Shown here: piece after piece, positions 8,702 to 16,971 of the stretch
Position numbering within the stretch: the first letter of the stretch is position 1
Layout of the letters: each line of letters starts with the position of its first letter
Assembly (NCBI RefSeq): GCF_027257875.1
Contig: NZ_JAPVQY010000037.1
Span: 1-64,000 of the forward strand
Reading direction: 5' to 3'
DNA: 64,000 nt
From: Burkholderia sp. IMCC1007
GTDB lineage: Bacteria > Pseudomonadota > Gammaproteobacteria > Burkholderiales > Burkholderiaceae
Made by a program: the position numbers and the translations under genes
The notes under the pieces: model-generated
What the model saw: the letters and a program-made list of their open reading frames with translations, nothing else
What the model was told of the DNA's origin: nothing
Database searches by the model: none

Positions 8702-9184
8702 TCATCCGCGCACGTCGAATACGGCGAATGACGCAGTCGCATTGGCCACGCAACGCACTCGCGCGCCGTCATACAGATCTGCCGCGAGGAACGCGATGCG
8801 GTTGCCAAGCCGCTTCACGCGCGCTTCGACCGCGAAGTTCCCGACATATCCCGGCTCGAGCATGTTGACCGTGAGACTGACGGTTGCGCAGGTGCGGCCG
8901 TACGGGAGTTGCGAAAGCAGCGCAAGCGCCATCGCGAGATCCAGCATCGATGCCAGCGCGCCGCCCGAGACGACGCCGTTGCCCTGGACCGAATCGGCAG
9001 GCGCGGTAAACCCGATCGATAGCGCACCCTTGCTTCCTCCCAGCAATGTCGCCCCGAGCCACTGCAACGCCGGGTTCATATCGAGCGCGACGTTGCCGAT
9101 GCCGGCCGCAAGGGTTTGCTGGATAAAGGCGCGGTCGAAGTTGTCGGGCCGCACGTCGGCTTCCGCTGCGAGCGCCTCAGCCAT
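8702..9184 (-). CDS. PaaI/hotdog-fold thioesterase-like protein
   Basis: A 160-residue single hotdog domain. The signature region reads GNGVVSGGALASMLDLAMA (residues 69-87). The start at 9184 (MAEALAAEADV) overlaps the upstream FAH gene's stop by 8 bp and is preferred over the open extension to 9256. The family hydrolyses acyl-CoA thioesters of aromatic pathways. The usual HGG histidine is replaced by serine (V-S-G-G), so activity or substrate may differ. It is last in the 11032-8702 operon. Confidence 0.8.
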   Translation of the reverse strand: MAEALAAEADVRPDNFDRAFIQQTLAAGIGNVALDMNPALQWLGATLLGGSKGALSIGFTAPADSVQGNGVVSGGALASMLDLAMALALLSQLPYGRTCATVSLTVNMLEPGYVGNFAVEARVKRLGNRIAFLAADLYDGARVRCVANATASFAVFDVRG

Positions 9185-10172
9185 TGCGGCGCTCCATGCA
9201 CACCTGGCGCTGCCGCCCCAGCCCTTCGATCTCCGCCTCCATGATGTCGCCTTCACGCAGGAAGCGGTTGTAGTGCGTGCCGTTTCCGGCAGGCGAACCC
9301 GTGCAGATGACGTCGCCGGGCAGGAGCCGCGCGTACCGCGAGATGTATTCGATCTGCCGTTCGATGCCGAACAGCATGTCAGCGGTCGTTTCGTCCTGCA
9401 TGACCTGACCGGACACGGTCAAGCGCATTCTCAGCCGGTGCGGATCCCGCACGAACGCGCTGGGAACGAAGTACGGGCCGAGCGGAAGAAATCCCGGCTG
9501 CCCTTTCGAACGCAGCCAGTCGGTGCCCAGCATCTTGTAGTCGGTCCGCGGAATGAGATCGCGAGCGGAGATGTCGTTGACGATCGTGTAGCCCGCCACG
9601 TGCGCGAATGCGTCCTCCCGTTTGATTCGATACCCGCCGCGCCCGATCACGACGGCCAGTTCGAGTTCCCAGTCGGGCTGCGTCGTCGTGTCGGGCAACT
9701 CCAGCGCGTCGAATGCACCGGAGATCGCCGACACCGGTTTGGTGAACGCATAAGGCTCTCCGTGCGCCACGCGTTCATCGAGCATGTTTTCCGCCCAAGC
9801 CCGAAGTTGCATGTCGTTCAGGCCGTCGGGGCCCACCTTCGCGTCGACAGTCAGATCGACCACATGCTTGCGGTAGTTCGCGCCGGTGCAGAACACCTGG
9901 CGCGGCAGGTCGATCGCCGGGTGGGTATGCAAGTCGGATAGCCGATGCCAGTGTGCCTCAGGTGCCGAGGCCCGGCTTGCCAGACGCTCCAGCGCCGGGC
10001 GGCTCACGTCCCAGTTTTCCAGCAGCTCGAGAACCGTGGACGCCTCCGCCAGCATGGTGTCGCCATGTCTTGCCGCGAGCTCGGCAAGCGGCGTCACACG
10101 CTCGTCCACGACGAAACCAACGAACCGCGCACCATCGCCTTCAGAAAATGTTCCGAGTGAATACGGCGTCAT
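9177..10172 (-). CDS. fumarylacetoacetate hydrolase (FAH) family protein
   Basis: A 331-residue FAH-domain enzyme. Metal ligands E169 and E171 (DWELELAVVIG) and D200 (VNDISARD) are present, with SPAGNGTHYNRFL near the C-terminus. It resembles the longer FAH members that act on acylpyruvates or 2-hydroxyhepta-dienedioate-like products. Its start overlaps the stop of the upstream PBP2-fold gene by 4 bp (ATGA), and its own stop overlaps the thioesterase start. The three genes are therefore translationally coupled. Role: hydrolysis of a ring-cleavage product, substrate unknown. Confidence 0.88.
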   Translation of the reverse strand: MTPYSLGTFSEGDGARFVGFVVDERVTPLAELAARHGDTMLAEASTVLELLENWDVSRPALERLASRASAPEAHWHRLSDLHTHPAIDLPRQVFCTGANYRKHVVDLTVDAKVGPDGLNDMQLRAWAENMLDERVAHGEPYAFTKPVSAISGAFDALELPDTTTQPDWELELAVVIGRGGYRIKREDAFAHVAGYTIVNDISARDLIPRTDYKMLGTDWLRSKGQPGFLPLGPYFVPSAFVRDPHRLRMRLTVSGQVMQDETTADMLFGIERQIEYISRYARLLPGDVICTGSPAGNGTHYNRFLREGDIMEAEIEGLGRQRQVCMERRNG

Positions 10173-11032
10173 GCCATGTCTCCGATATGTTTGCGAACCA
10201 GCGAATCGTCGACGATTGCCGAATAGTCGCTGTCAGCGCCCGCCAAGCCCAGCGCCCGGCGATGCGCAACGAGAAGCGCCACCCCGTCCGGCGCCGGCAG
10301 CAGCGACCGGGGGGACAGCGCGATCATTCCGTCGGCCGCTGCCGCGGGCAGCGATGCCATGACCACCGCTTCCCGGGCCAGCTCCGGCTGGTCGAGAACT
10401 GTCTGCCGCGCTCTTTCGAGATCCTCCAGCCACGCACCCACGCGCGCTTGCGCGCCGCCGGTGCGCATGACGATTCCCTGCCCCGGAAAATGCGGCCAGA
10501 TCTCCTGGACGCTCGCCACCCTGACGAATCCGGCCTTGACCGCCATCGCATCGAACGGCGGCCCTAGCAGCGTCGCGACGCCCTGCCGCGCCAGCAGCGC
10601 CTCCAGACGTTCCTGAACACCGCCCGCAGTCACGAGGCGATAGGCATCGCCGTCGAGCCCCGCCTCATCGAGCATCGCCCGCAACGCCGTGACAAAGCCG
10701 TTATCGGGTGCATCGATGAGAATGTCCGCGCCACGAAGCGAGCTGATGCTCGACCGTCCGGCCCGCGCCACCAGCGTCAGCGGCGTGGTCCGCTCGATCT
10801 GGGCGACGACGCGAAAATCGGCCGGCCCGGCACGCCGATTCCATCCGATTACGTTGTCCATCGCGGTAACGACGGCATCGACCTCGCCGGCCACCAGCGC
10901 ATCGTACTGTTCGTCCGACGAACGGTTACGCACCGCCCGCGTCGTCACCGCAGCGTGCGGATTGCGGCCGGCGACCAAGGCCAGCAGCGGCGGCACGAAC
11001 CACATCACCCGGATCGCTTGTGTCTCCATCAC
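10169..11032 (-). CDS. PBP2-fold (NMT1/THI5-like) protein without signal peptide
   Basis: A 287-residue protein with the type 2 periplasmic-binding fold pattern: the VAGEVDAVVTAMDNVIGWN segment, SSISSLRGADILID and the PPFDAMAVKAGF region match the NMT1/SsuA-like superfamily. No signal peptide or lipobox is present, and no ABC permease or ATPase gene is nearby. Cytoplasmic relatives with this fold include 4,5-dihydroxyphthalate decarboxylase, so an enzymatic (decarboxylase-like) role is possible. It is the first gene of an operon with an FAH hydrolase and a thioesterase. Function is inferred only from fold and context. Confidence 0.7.
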   Translation of the reverse strand: MMETQAIRVMWFVPPLLALVAGRNPHAAVTTRAVRNRSSDEQYDALVAGEVDAVVTAMDNVIGWNRRAGPADFRVVAQIERTTPLTLVARAGRSSISSLRGADILIDAPDNGFVTALRAMLDEAGLDGDAYRLVTAGGVQERLEALLARQGVATLLGPPFDAMAVKAGFVRVASVQEIWPHFPGQGIVMRTGGAQARVGAWLEDLERARQTVLDQPELAREAVVMASLPAAAADGMIALSPRSLLPAPDGVALLVAHRRALGLAGADSDYSAIVDDSLVRKHIGDMA

Positions 11033-11060
11033 GTCATTTCCTCACGGTTGCCCACCATCA

Positions 11061-11090
11061 ATTACAGAACGCGTCGTTCCGTTTTGTCAA
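11061..11090 (-). promoter_or_regulatory. sigma70-type promoter with operator in spacer, for the 11032-8702 operon
   Basis: On the minus strand, TTGACA (11090-11085), 18 bp, then TGTAAT (11066-11061). The spacer is AAACGGAACGACGCGTTC, a degenerate copy of the operator found in the 7142-7171 promoter. The two promoters share an 11-base identity around the -35 region. Confidence 0.65.
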
Positions 11091-11155
11091 GAATTGTTTT
11101 TGAGATACAGATTCATCTACCTGTCATTTCCCTATTGACAGTAAAACCTCGACAG

Positions 11156-11185
11156 TTAACGATACGAAACGAATCGACTCGTTAA
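11156..11185 (+). promoter_or_regulatory. palindromic operator between the divergent 11032 and 11196 units
   Basis: A dyad with arms TTAACGA (11156-11162) and TCGTTAA (11179-11185) surrounds the core ACGATACGAAACGAATCG. A TTGACA box at 11135-11140 may be the -35 of the plus-strand unit; the operator would then cover its -10 and transcription start. The core matches the other operator copies of the island. Confidence 0.6.
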
Positions 11186-11195
11186 TGGAGAAAAA

Positions 11196-11762
11196 ATGGA
11201 CACAACGGTACACAGAGATAGCGCGCAGCCCGTGGAAGGAAACAGTTATCGGCCCGTGCGTCGACTCATCACGGACACCAACGCCGACGGGAAGTCGTAC
11301 TTTGTATCGGATGGGCCGGCCCCGAACAGGACGGCACGCGCGGGCCTGCCGGTCGCGCATGTTCTGTGGGCGACCGGGGAAGCCCGCGCACCCGGTGCGG
11401 AGCCCGCGCCGGCCGGCCACGCATTCGAGTTCCATTCGCGCGGCGGCTCGCTGCTGCGGATCGTCGATTTCCCGCCCGACGAAACCTATGACGAGGCCAC
11501 GCTGCAACAATTCCTCGACGCCAACGGCGTGCGGGACAAAAGCAATCCCCGGCATTTCTGGTTCCACAAAACCGAGTCGCTCGACTACGCGTTCGTTCTG
11601 GAGGGGGAAATCTGGGCCCTGCTCGACGAAGGCGAGAAGCTCATGCGCGCCGGCGATGTGCTGATCCAGCGCGCAACCAACCATAGCTGGGCAAACCGGT
11701 CGGGCAAGCCTTGCCGCATGGCATTCGTGCTGCTCGACCTCGTTGACGGAGAGCCGCTGTGA
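11196..11762 (+). CDS. cupin-domain protein
   Basis: A 188-residue protein with one recognisable cupin barrel in its C-terminal half. FWFHKTESLDYAFVLEGEIW (residues 121-140) is motif 1, with H124 and E136; motif 2 contains H163 (ATNHSWANRSGKP). A GGAG site precedes the ATG by 6 bases. Its stop overlaps the GTG start of the BKACE gene (GTGA), so the pair is coupled. Cupins of this kind bind metal and act as dioxygenases, isomerases or decarboxylases; the exact reaction cannot be deduced. Confidence 0.82.
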   Translation: MDTTVHRDSAQPVEGNSYRPVRRLITDTNADGKSYFVSDGPAPNRTARAGLPVAHVLWATGEARAPGAEPAPAGHAFEFHSRGGSLLRIVDFPPDETYDEATLQQFLDANGVRDKSNPRHFWFHKTESLDYAFVLEGEIWALLDEGEKLMRAGDVLIQRATNHSWANRSGKPCRMAFVLLDLVDGEPL

Positions 11763-12688
11763 GCAAGGCAATCATTACGTGCGCCGTGACGGGGGGCGCA
11801 CATACCCCGTCGATGTCCGAGTTTCTTCCCGTTACGCCAGAGCAGATCGCGGCCGAGTCGATCGCGGCGGTCGAGGCCGGCGCCGCCATCGTTCATCTTC
11901 ATGCGCGCAATCCCGACGATGGTCGCCCCAGCGGCGACCCGGAGATCTTCAGGCGTTTCGTGAGCCCGATCAAATCAGCGACCGACGCGATCATCAACAT
12001 CTCGACGGGCGGCGGCGGTCCGCATATGTCGATCGAGGATCGCGCGGCGGCAGGCCGGGCCCTGAAGCCGGAAATGTGCTCGCTCAACATGGGGTCCATC
12101 AATCTGGTGCTGGCCGAGATGGCCGAGCGCAAGCGGGACTGGAAGCACGACTGGGAAGTGCCGTTCCTGAAGGGCACGCGCGGGCTGATCTTCCGCAATA
12201 CCTACGACGACATCGAATGGATCCTGGAAAACGTCGGTCGGCTCTGCGGTACGCGTTTCGAATTCGAATGCTACGACGTCAGCCACCTGTACACGCTTCA
12301 GTATTTCCTGGAAAAGGGGCTCGCGAAGCCGCCGCTGTTCGTGCAGACCGTGTTCGGACTGCGCGGCGCGATGGGCGCGCACGTCGAGGATCTGCTCCAC
12401 CAGAAGCGAACGGCCGACCGGCTGTTCGGCAGCGACTATCACTGGTCGGTGCTCGCGGCCGGCAAACACCAGATGCCGCTTGCGACGATGTCGAGCCTGA
12501 TGGGCGGCAACGTGCGCGTCGGCCTGGAGGACAGCCTTTACATCGGCCGCGGTGAGCTCGCGCAGAGCAATGCCGATCAGGTCCGCAAGATTCGTCGGAT
12601 TCTCGAGGAACTGGGCATCGAGATCGCGTCTCCTGACGAAGCGCGCCGGATTCTCGACCTGAAAGGCGCCGATCAGGTGAACTTCTAG
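11759..12688 (+). CDS. BKACE-family (DUF849) beta-keto acid cleavage enzyme
   Basis: A 309-residue TIM-barrel enzyme of the 3-keto-5-aminohexanoate cleavage (Kce) family. Zn ligands H46 and H48 are visible in VHLHARNPDDG, and the N-terminal TCAVTGGAHTPSMS and INISTGGG segments are typical. The family condenses a beta-keto acid with acetyl-CoA to give acetoacetate plus a new acyl-CoA. GTG is the start, overlapping the cupin stop. Its place in the island suggests it cleaves a beta-keto acid formed late in ring degradation. Confidence 0.88.
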   Translation: MSKAIITCAVTGGAHTPSMSEFLPVTPEQIAAESIAAVEAGAAIVHLHARNPDDGRPSGDPEIFRRFVSPIKSATDAIINISTGGGGPHMSIEDRAAAGRALKPEMCSLNMGSINLVLAEMAERKRDWKHDWEVPFLKGTRGLIFRNTYDDIEWILENVGRLCGTRFEFECYDVSHLYTLQYFLEKGLAKPPLFVQTVFGLRGAMGAHVEDLLHQKRTADRLFGSDYHWSVLAAGKHQMPLATMSSLMGGNVRVGLEDSLYIGRGELAQSNADQVRKIRRILEELGIEIASPDEARRILDLKGADQVNF

Positions 12689-12727
12689 GCAGGCTCCGCC
12701 GCCCCACCCGGCATCCGCCGGTGCGAA

Positions 12728-12759
12728 ACGGCTGCCGCACGTCAGCGCGCGGCAGCCGT
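12728..12759. terminator. hairpin between convergent BKACE and TetR genes
   Basis: Perfect 11-bp stem ACGGCTGCCGC / GCGGCAGCCGT with a 10-base loop, overlapping the last codons of the TetR gene. No clear T-tract, but the convergent position supports a bidirectional terminator. Confidence 0.55.
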
Positions 12760-13425
12760 CCTGACCTGAGGCGCACCGCGCCTGGCGACCTCCAGTTCCG
12801 CGACGTTCGGGATGTCTGCGCCGAGCAGCGCATAGGTGTAGTCGATGTGTTCCTGCGCGAACCGGTCGTCCAGCGCGCCAACGCCCGTCATCAATCGCAT
12901 ATAGACGGGCGCGTACAGCAGTTCCGCCAGCATCTCCACGTTTTCCGGCGCACGGATGCGCTCGGCAACGCGCCACTCTTCCAGCATTTCGCGGACAAGC
13001 GCGCGTCGGCCGTAATGGAACCGTTCACGAAAGACCCTGAGCACGGCAGGATCGGCCTGCCCTTCGGCGATGATCTGCGCGACGATGCGCCCCGACCACC
13101 CCGCATATTCGTGGATCAGCGACACCAGGTGCGTGGCGATCGCCTTGCCGGGAGGCAGGTTACGCGGCATCGGCGTCTTGACCAAATGATGCTCCATGAA
13201 GGCATCGATCACCACGAGCGCCTTGGCGTCCCACCAGCGGTAGATCGTCGCCTTGCCGACGCCCGCCTCTCTCGCGATGGCCTCGATCGAAAGCGACTGG
13301 ACCGTGCGGGTCTCGAGCAGGCGAGCGGTTGCCGCAAGAATCTGCATGCGCGTGCCTTCGCTGCGGGGGCGACCAACCCCTCGCGGAAGCGCCACCGCAG
13401 CGGCACCCTGGATATCTGTTTTCAT
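12742..13425 (-). CDS. TetR-family transcriptional repressor
   Basis: A 227-residue regulator with an N-terminal helix-turn-helix (SLSIEAIAREAGVGKATIYRWW, about residues 44-66, shown as motif) and a C-terminal ligand-binding domain. It is closely similar along its whole length to the TetR gene at 16070 (shared blocks FMEHH.VKTPMP, EYSGWSGRIVAQIIAEGQ-like, RERFHYGRRALVREMLE). It is divergent from the MFS carrier at 13756. It is the best candidate, with its paralogue, for binding the AAACGA-type operators of the island. Confidence 0.9.
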   Translation of the reverse strand: MKTDIQGAAAVALPRGVGRPRSEGTRMQILAATARLLETRTVQSLSIEAIAREAGVGKATIYRWWDAKALVVIDAFMEHHLVKTPMPRNLPPGKAIATHLVSLIHEYAGWSGRIVAQIIAEGQADPAVLRVFRERFHYGRRALVREMLEEWRVAERIRAPENVEMLAELLYAPVYMRLMTGVGALDDRFAQEHIDYTYALLGADIPNVAELEVARRGAPQVRTAAAR

Positions 13426-13511
13426 CGGCTAGCCAATTGAATGGTGAACGGCGAGCGTCGCGCCACGTCGCGTGGCTATCCGGCAATGGGCCGCATAGCC
13501 GGAAACGCAAA

Positions 13512-13533
13512 TTGTAATACACGCCGTATACAA
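13512..13533. promoter_or_regulatory. dyad upstream of the TetR gene
   Basis: Arms TTGTAATAC (13512-13520) and GTATACAA (13526-13533) form an imperfect inverted repeat 87 bp before the TetR start. It may be an autoregulatory or promoter element. It differs from the AAACGA-type operator. Confidence 0.4.
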
Positions 13534-13701
13534 ATTATCGCCATCGTTTCCGACATGATTCCAGATCCGATCGATCGACACGAGAACCTGGAGAACGGTG
13601 AATTTTCAGCGTCTCTTTCTCATATTTCAGCACTCGTCATCGTCGAGGCGCGCCGCGGGTTTGACCCAATGTCGTCGAACGACATCACGGTTACCATATC
13701 A

Positions 13702-13728
13702 CAAACGATACAGTTCGTTTCGTATATA
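13702..13728 (+). promoter_or_regulatory. operator/-10 region upstream of MFS gene
   Basis: AAACGATACAGTTCGTTTCG followed by TATATA (13723-13728), which can serve as a -10 about 28 bases before the ATG. It shares TTCGTTTCGTAT (12 bases) with the reverse complement of the 11156 site. The remaining intergenic sequence 13426-13701 shows only the dyad listed separately. Confidence 0.55.
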
Positions 13729-13755
13729 AACCAAGGGCACCGCCCCACCGGAGAC

Positions 13756-14931
13756 ATGATGAGCAGATCCATTGACGGGTTGAAAAGCCGGATATCGCTT
13801 GTGCTGGGCCACTGCGCCGGCATGATCGATGTCGTTGCATTGCCGGTGTGGGTCGGGATCGTCCTGATCCGACAGGACGGACTCGATCCGCAACGGGCCG
13901 GCGCACTCGCCACTGCCTTCCTCGGCGCAGTGGTCGCAAGCAGCCTGTCGATCGCGCCACGAATCGACCGCATCCGCGGCACGATCGCCGTGCCCGCCGG
14001 CTTCGCCGTCGCAGCGGCCGCATTCTTCGCGATGGCGCTGACGCGGGACTATGCGACGCTTCTGGCGCTGCATGTCGTCGGCGGTCTTGCGGTCGGCTGG
14101 GGCCTGTCGCTTACCCATTCCGCGATTGGCGCGAGCCCCAATCCGCACCGCCTGATCGCGACGGGCTTCACCGTGCTCAGCCTGCTGTCGCTGGGGTTCC
14201 TCGGCGCGGTGCCGCACGCGATCGCGGCGTTCGGGGGGCAGGTGGCGTTCATCGTTCTCGGCGCCATCATGCTTACGGCCGCACTTGCCGCGCTCGCGGG
14301 TTTTCCGGAGCGTCGGGCAGCGGCCTTGCCCGACGGCGCGCCGCGCGAGCTTCCCAAGCTGTCCCGACGCGTATGGTTTGCGATGGTGGGGACCAGCCTG
14401 CTCACCGTAAGTCACTCGATGATGCTGAGCTTCCTCGAGCCGATCGGTCTTGCGCACGGCTTCGGCGCCGGCCAGGTCATGAACGTGCTGCTCGGCATCG
14501 GCCTCGTGAACATGTTGCCCGGGGTGCTCGCCGCGCTGCTCGAACGCAAGGTGTCGAGCCGCGCCGTGATGATTGCCGGCCCGGTGCTCCAGGCTGTCCT
14601 CGGCTTCACGCTCGCCCGGTCGACCTTGTTCGGTGCTTACGCGTTTGCGGGCGTAATCTTCCCGACCGTGATGATCTTCACGCATACGTTCATCTTCGCG
14701 TTCCTTGCGCGCAACGACCCATCGACGCGAGCCGTCGCCGCCACTCCCGTCATGGCCATGACGGGATCGGCCATCGGCCCGATTCTCGGCGGCACCGTGG
14801 CGGACCATTTCGGATACGGCAGCATCGGGTGGACCATCGTCGTCGCTGCCGGCATCAGCACCTTCTGCTTCTGGCAAGCGAGCCGCCGAGCCGAACCTGC
14901 GCTCGCTCCCGCGACGGCGACGCCGCAGTAA
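13756..14931 (+). CDS. MFS transporter
   Basis: A 391-residue inner-membrane carrier with about 12 hydrophobic helices and few charged loops. Conserved glycine-rich helices (GGLAVGWGLSLTHSAIG, TGSAIGPILGGTVADHFGYG) are typical of MFS sugar/aromatic carriers. The start at 13756 (ATGATGAGC) follows CGGAGAC, a ribosome-binding site; the frame is open to 13441, but that part overlaps the operator region and is not protein-like. It is transcribed divergently from the TetR gene, so probably substrate-inducible uptake or efflux. Confidence 0.83.
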   Translation: MMSRSIDGLKSRISLVLGHCAGMIDVVALPVWVGIVLIRQDGLDPQRAGALATAFLGAVVASSLSIAPRIDRIRGTIAVPAGFAVAAAAFFAMALTRDYATLLALHVVGGLAVGWGLSLTHSAIGASPNPHRLIATGFTVLSLLSLGFLGAVPHAIAAFGGQVAFIVLGAIMLTAALAALAGFPERRAAALPDGAPRELPKLSRRVWFAMVGTSLLTVSHSMMLSFLEPIGLAHGFGAGQVMNVLLGIGLVNMLPGVLAALLERKVSSRAVMIAGPVLQAVLGFTLARSTLFGAYAFAGVIFPTVMIFTHTFIFAFLARNDPSTRAVAATPVMAMTGSAIGPILGGTVADHFGYGSIGWTIVVAAGISTFCFWQASRRAEPALAPATATPQ

Positions 14932-15059
14932 TCAGGGTCTTGTGCGATCGGCCCGCCGTAGCGGTCATCGCACCATGATTCGCGCGCGCCGATCTGCCAA
15001 TGGCTGCGAATCGCGCCGCCTTTTTCTGACGCCACATTTCGCACGATGAGGGAACGACG

Positions 15060-15924
15060 ATGACAAGACCCGCCGAAGCAGTGATTTCCGCCGCCAAGGC
15101 GAGCGCCAGCAACATGGCGGACCGCGATACGCCATTCGTGTTCGATGAGTGGTACGTGGGCGCCCGGTCTTCCGAAATCGGCCGGGCAGTGCTGCCCCGC
15201 ACGCTGTTGGGCAAGCAGGTCGTCCTTTACCGGACGCTGGAAGGACAGGTCGTCGCGCTCGACGGCCGTTGCGTCCATCGCTCGTATCCGCTGTCCGCGG
15301 GCACCCTCGATGACGATAACGACGGACGCTACGCGGTCAGACGTCATGTCGTTCCGACGACGTTGCCACCGGTCTGGGCTGACAGACGCCTCGAACGGCG
15401 CCTTCGCGTAGTCCGGCGTTCCGAAGCTCTTCGCATGCACGTAGGTGAGATGCGTCAGATCGAGGAGATTCTCATGCAGGCTCAGATAGTTGCCGTTCAG
15501 GCGCGCGCGAATCGCGACTTCGACATTCGTAGCGCCGGGTCTGCATGAGGTGAAGGTCACGTTCTACGAAAGCACCCTGCCTGCCGTGGAGCGGACGCTT
15601 TTCACGATCAGGACACTGCACTTGCCCACGCCGGAAAGCCACTCATCGACACACTACTTCATCGTCCACTGTCGGGACTTCGGGCTCGACGACGCGGCAA
15701 TGACGCCACTCATGCACGAGCGGCTCTTCACTGCATTCAGGGAAGACGTGCAGGCGCTCGAGCGGCTCGAGGACACGCTTCGCAACGCCGACGACCCGTT
15801 TTTCGAAATTTCGGTAGCAAGCGACCGCGCGTCGGTCGAAATGCGCAAATACCTGAAGCGGCGGGGACAGGCGGCGGGTGCGGGCTCGAACGGCCGTCCG
15901 CATCTCCTTCAGCGGTCCGGATAA
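15060..15924 (+). pseudogene. Rieske oxygenase alpha subunit, broken by internal inversion and deletion
   Basis: The N-terminus (15060-15326, plus strand) holds the start and the first Rieske ligand pair (RCVHRSYPLSAGTL). The C-terminus (15535-15924, plus) holds the end of the catalytic domain (HEVKVTFYES, SSTHYFIVHCRDF). Between them, 15327-15534 codes on the minus strand for the mononuclear-iron helix (LSLHENLLDLTHLTYVHA). Turning this 208-bp piece over restores an uninterrupted frame into the C-terminal part (DRVA-PGLHEV). The segment is bounded by 7-bp inverted repeats CGCTACG (15327-15333) and CGTAGCG (15528-15534). The second Rieske pair (C-x2-H) is absent, so sequence was also lost at the left junction. 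Confidence 0.9.
15327..15534. other. inverted internal segment of the Rieske oxygenase gene
   Basis: This 208-bp segment is coding on the minus strand while both flanks of the same gene read on the plus strand. It is bounded by the inverted heptamers CGCTACG and CGTAGCG. Frame continuity at the right end after virtual re-inversion is exact. Confidence 0.85.
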
Positions 15925-16069
15925 GCCATCAGGAGAAATCGTCCGGCGCACATGCCTGAATCCATGAGACGCGAAGCCTCCAGTCTTGCGCCTTCGCTAC
16001 CCTTCCGGCGAATCGACAGCTCCGTGCGTCGCAATCACGCGCGCCGCGTCGACGCGATTTTTCTAGCTA

Positions 16070-16765
16070 TCAACGCGTGCGGGTCGGCGTCTTTTTTGCC
16101 GGAGGCTTTTGCTTCTTCTGACCCGTGCCGGGAATGAGCGCTTCCGGCACTTCGACGCCCAGCAACGTGTAGACATAGCTGATGTGCTCGCGCGCGAAAT
16201 GCTCGTCGAGCGGGCCGTTGCCGACCAGCAGGCGCATGTAGACCGGCGCATACAACAGCTCGGCGAGGGTCTCGATATTGGACGGTGCCGGAATGCGCGA
16301 CGAACTGCGCCATGCCTCGAGCATTTCCCTCACGAGCGCCCGCCGCCCGTAATGGAAGCGCTCGCGGAATTCGCGCAGCACGGCGGGATCGGACTGCCCT
16401 TCGGCGATGATCTGCGCGACGATCCGGCCGGACCATCCCGAATACTCGCGAATCAGCGACATCAGATGTGCGGCGATCGCTTCACCGGGCGGCAAGCCAT
16501 GCGGCATCGGCGTCTTGACGATGTGATGCTCCATGAACGCGTCGATCACGACCAGCGCCTTGGAGTCCCACCAGCGGTAGATCGTCGCCTTTCCAACGCC
16601 CGCCTCCCTGGCGATCGCTTCAATGGAAATCGACTGAATGGTGTTGTTCTGGAGCAGACGGACCGTCGCCGCGAGAATCTGCGTGCGGGTTTCCTCGCTG
16701 CGTGGCCTGCCCACACCGCGCTCGACAGCCGGTGCGGGAACGGAAAGCTGGGTATTGGTCTTCAT
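16070..16765 (-). CDS. TetR-family transcriptional repressor (paralogue of 12742)
   Basis: A 231-residue TetR protein with helix-turn-helix IEAIAREAGVGKATIYRWWD, essentially the same recognition helix as the gene at 12742. Its C-terminus differs and ends in a short lysine/proline/threonine-rich tail. The start at 16765 (MKTNTQLSV) is chosen because it aligns with the start of the paralogue (MKTDIQGAA). Identical recognition helices predict overlapping operators, so it may control the same AAACGA-type sites or answer a different ligand. Confidence 0.9.
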   Translation of the reverse strand: MKTNTQLSVPAPAVERGVGRPRSEETRTQILAATVRLLQNNTIQSISIEAIAREAGVGKATIYRWWDSKALVVIDAFMEHHIVKTPMPHGLPPGEAIAAHLMSLIREYSGWSGRIVAQIIAEGQSDPAVLREFRERFHYGRRALVREMLEAWRSSSRIPAPSNIETLAELLYAPVYMRLLVGNGPLDEHFAREHISYVYTLLGVEVPEALIPGTGQKKQKPPAKKTPTRTR

Positions 16766-16867
16766 TGGCGTCCCGTGTTGACGTATGCTGCGAACGGTAT
16801 CGCCCAATTATAAGACAGCTCGTACCTTAATTCGCGCCCGCGACGAAAACCGGTCGTAATGTGGAAC

Positions 16868-16900
16868 GGGGGCGGCCATCGCTCAGCGACGGCCGCCCCC
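16868..16900. terminator. strong GC-rich terminator hairpin
   Basis: Stem GGGGGCGGCC / GGCCGCCCCC (10 bp, perfect) with a 13-base loop, lying between the ALDH stop (16972, minus) and the TetR start. It likely ends the 20518-16972 minus operon; there is no long T-run. Confidence 0.6.
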
Positions 16901-16971
16901 GCTTCTTCACCGAATGATCAATTTCGGGTGTGCAACCGACGCCGGCGCCAAGCCGACATCGGACGCGTCAC

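Noticed and set aside
13441..13755. N-terminal extension of the MFS protein
   Set aside because: It would cover the TetR dyad and the operator/-10 region and encodes no membrane-protein-like sequence; ATG 13756 has a ribosome-binding site.
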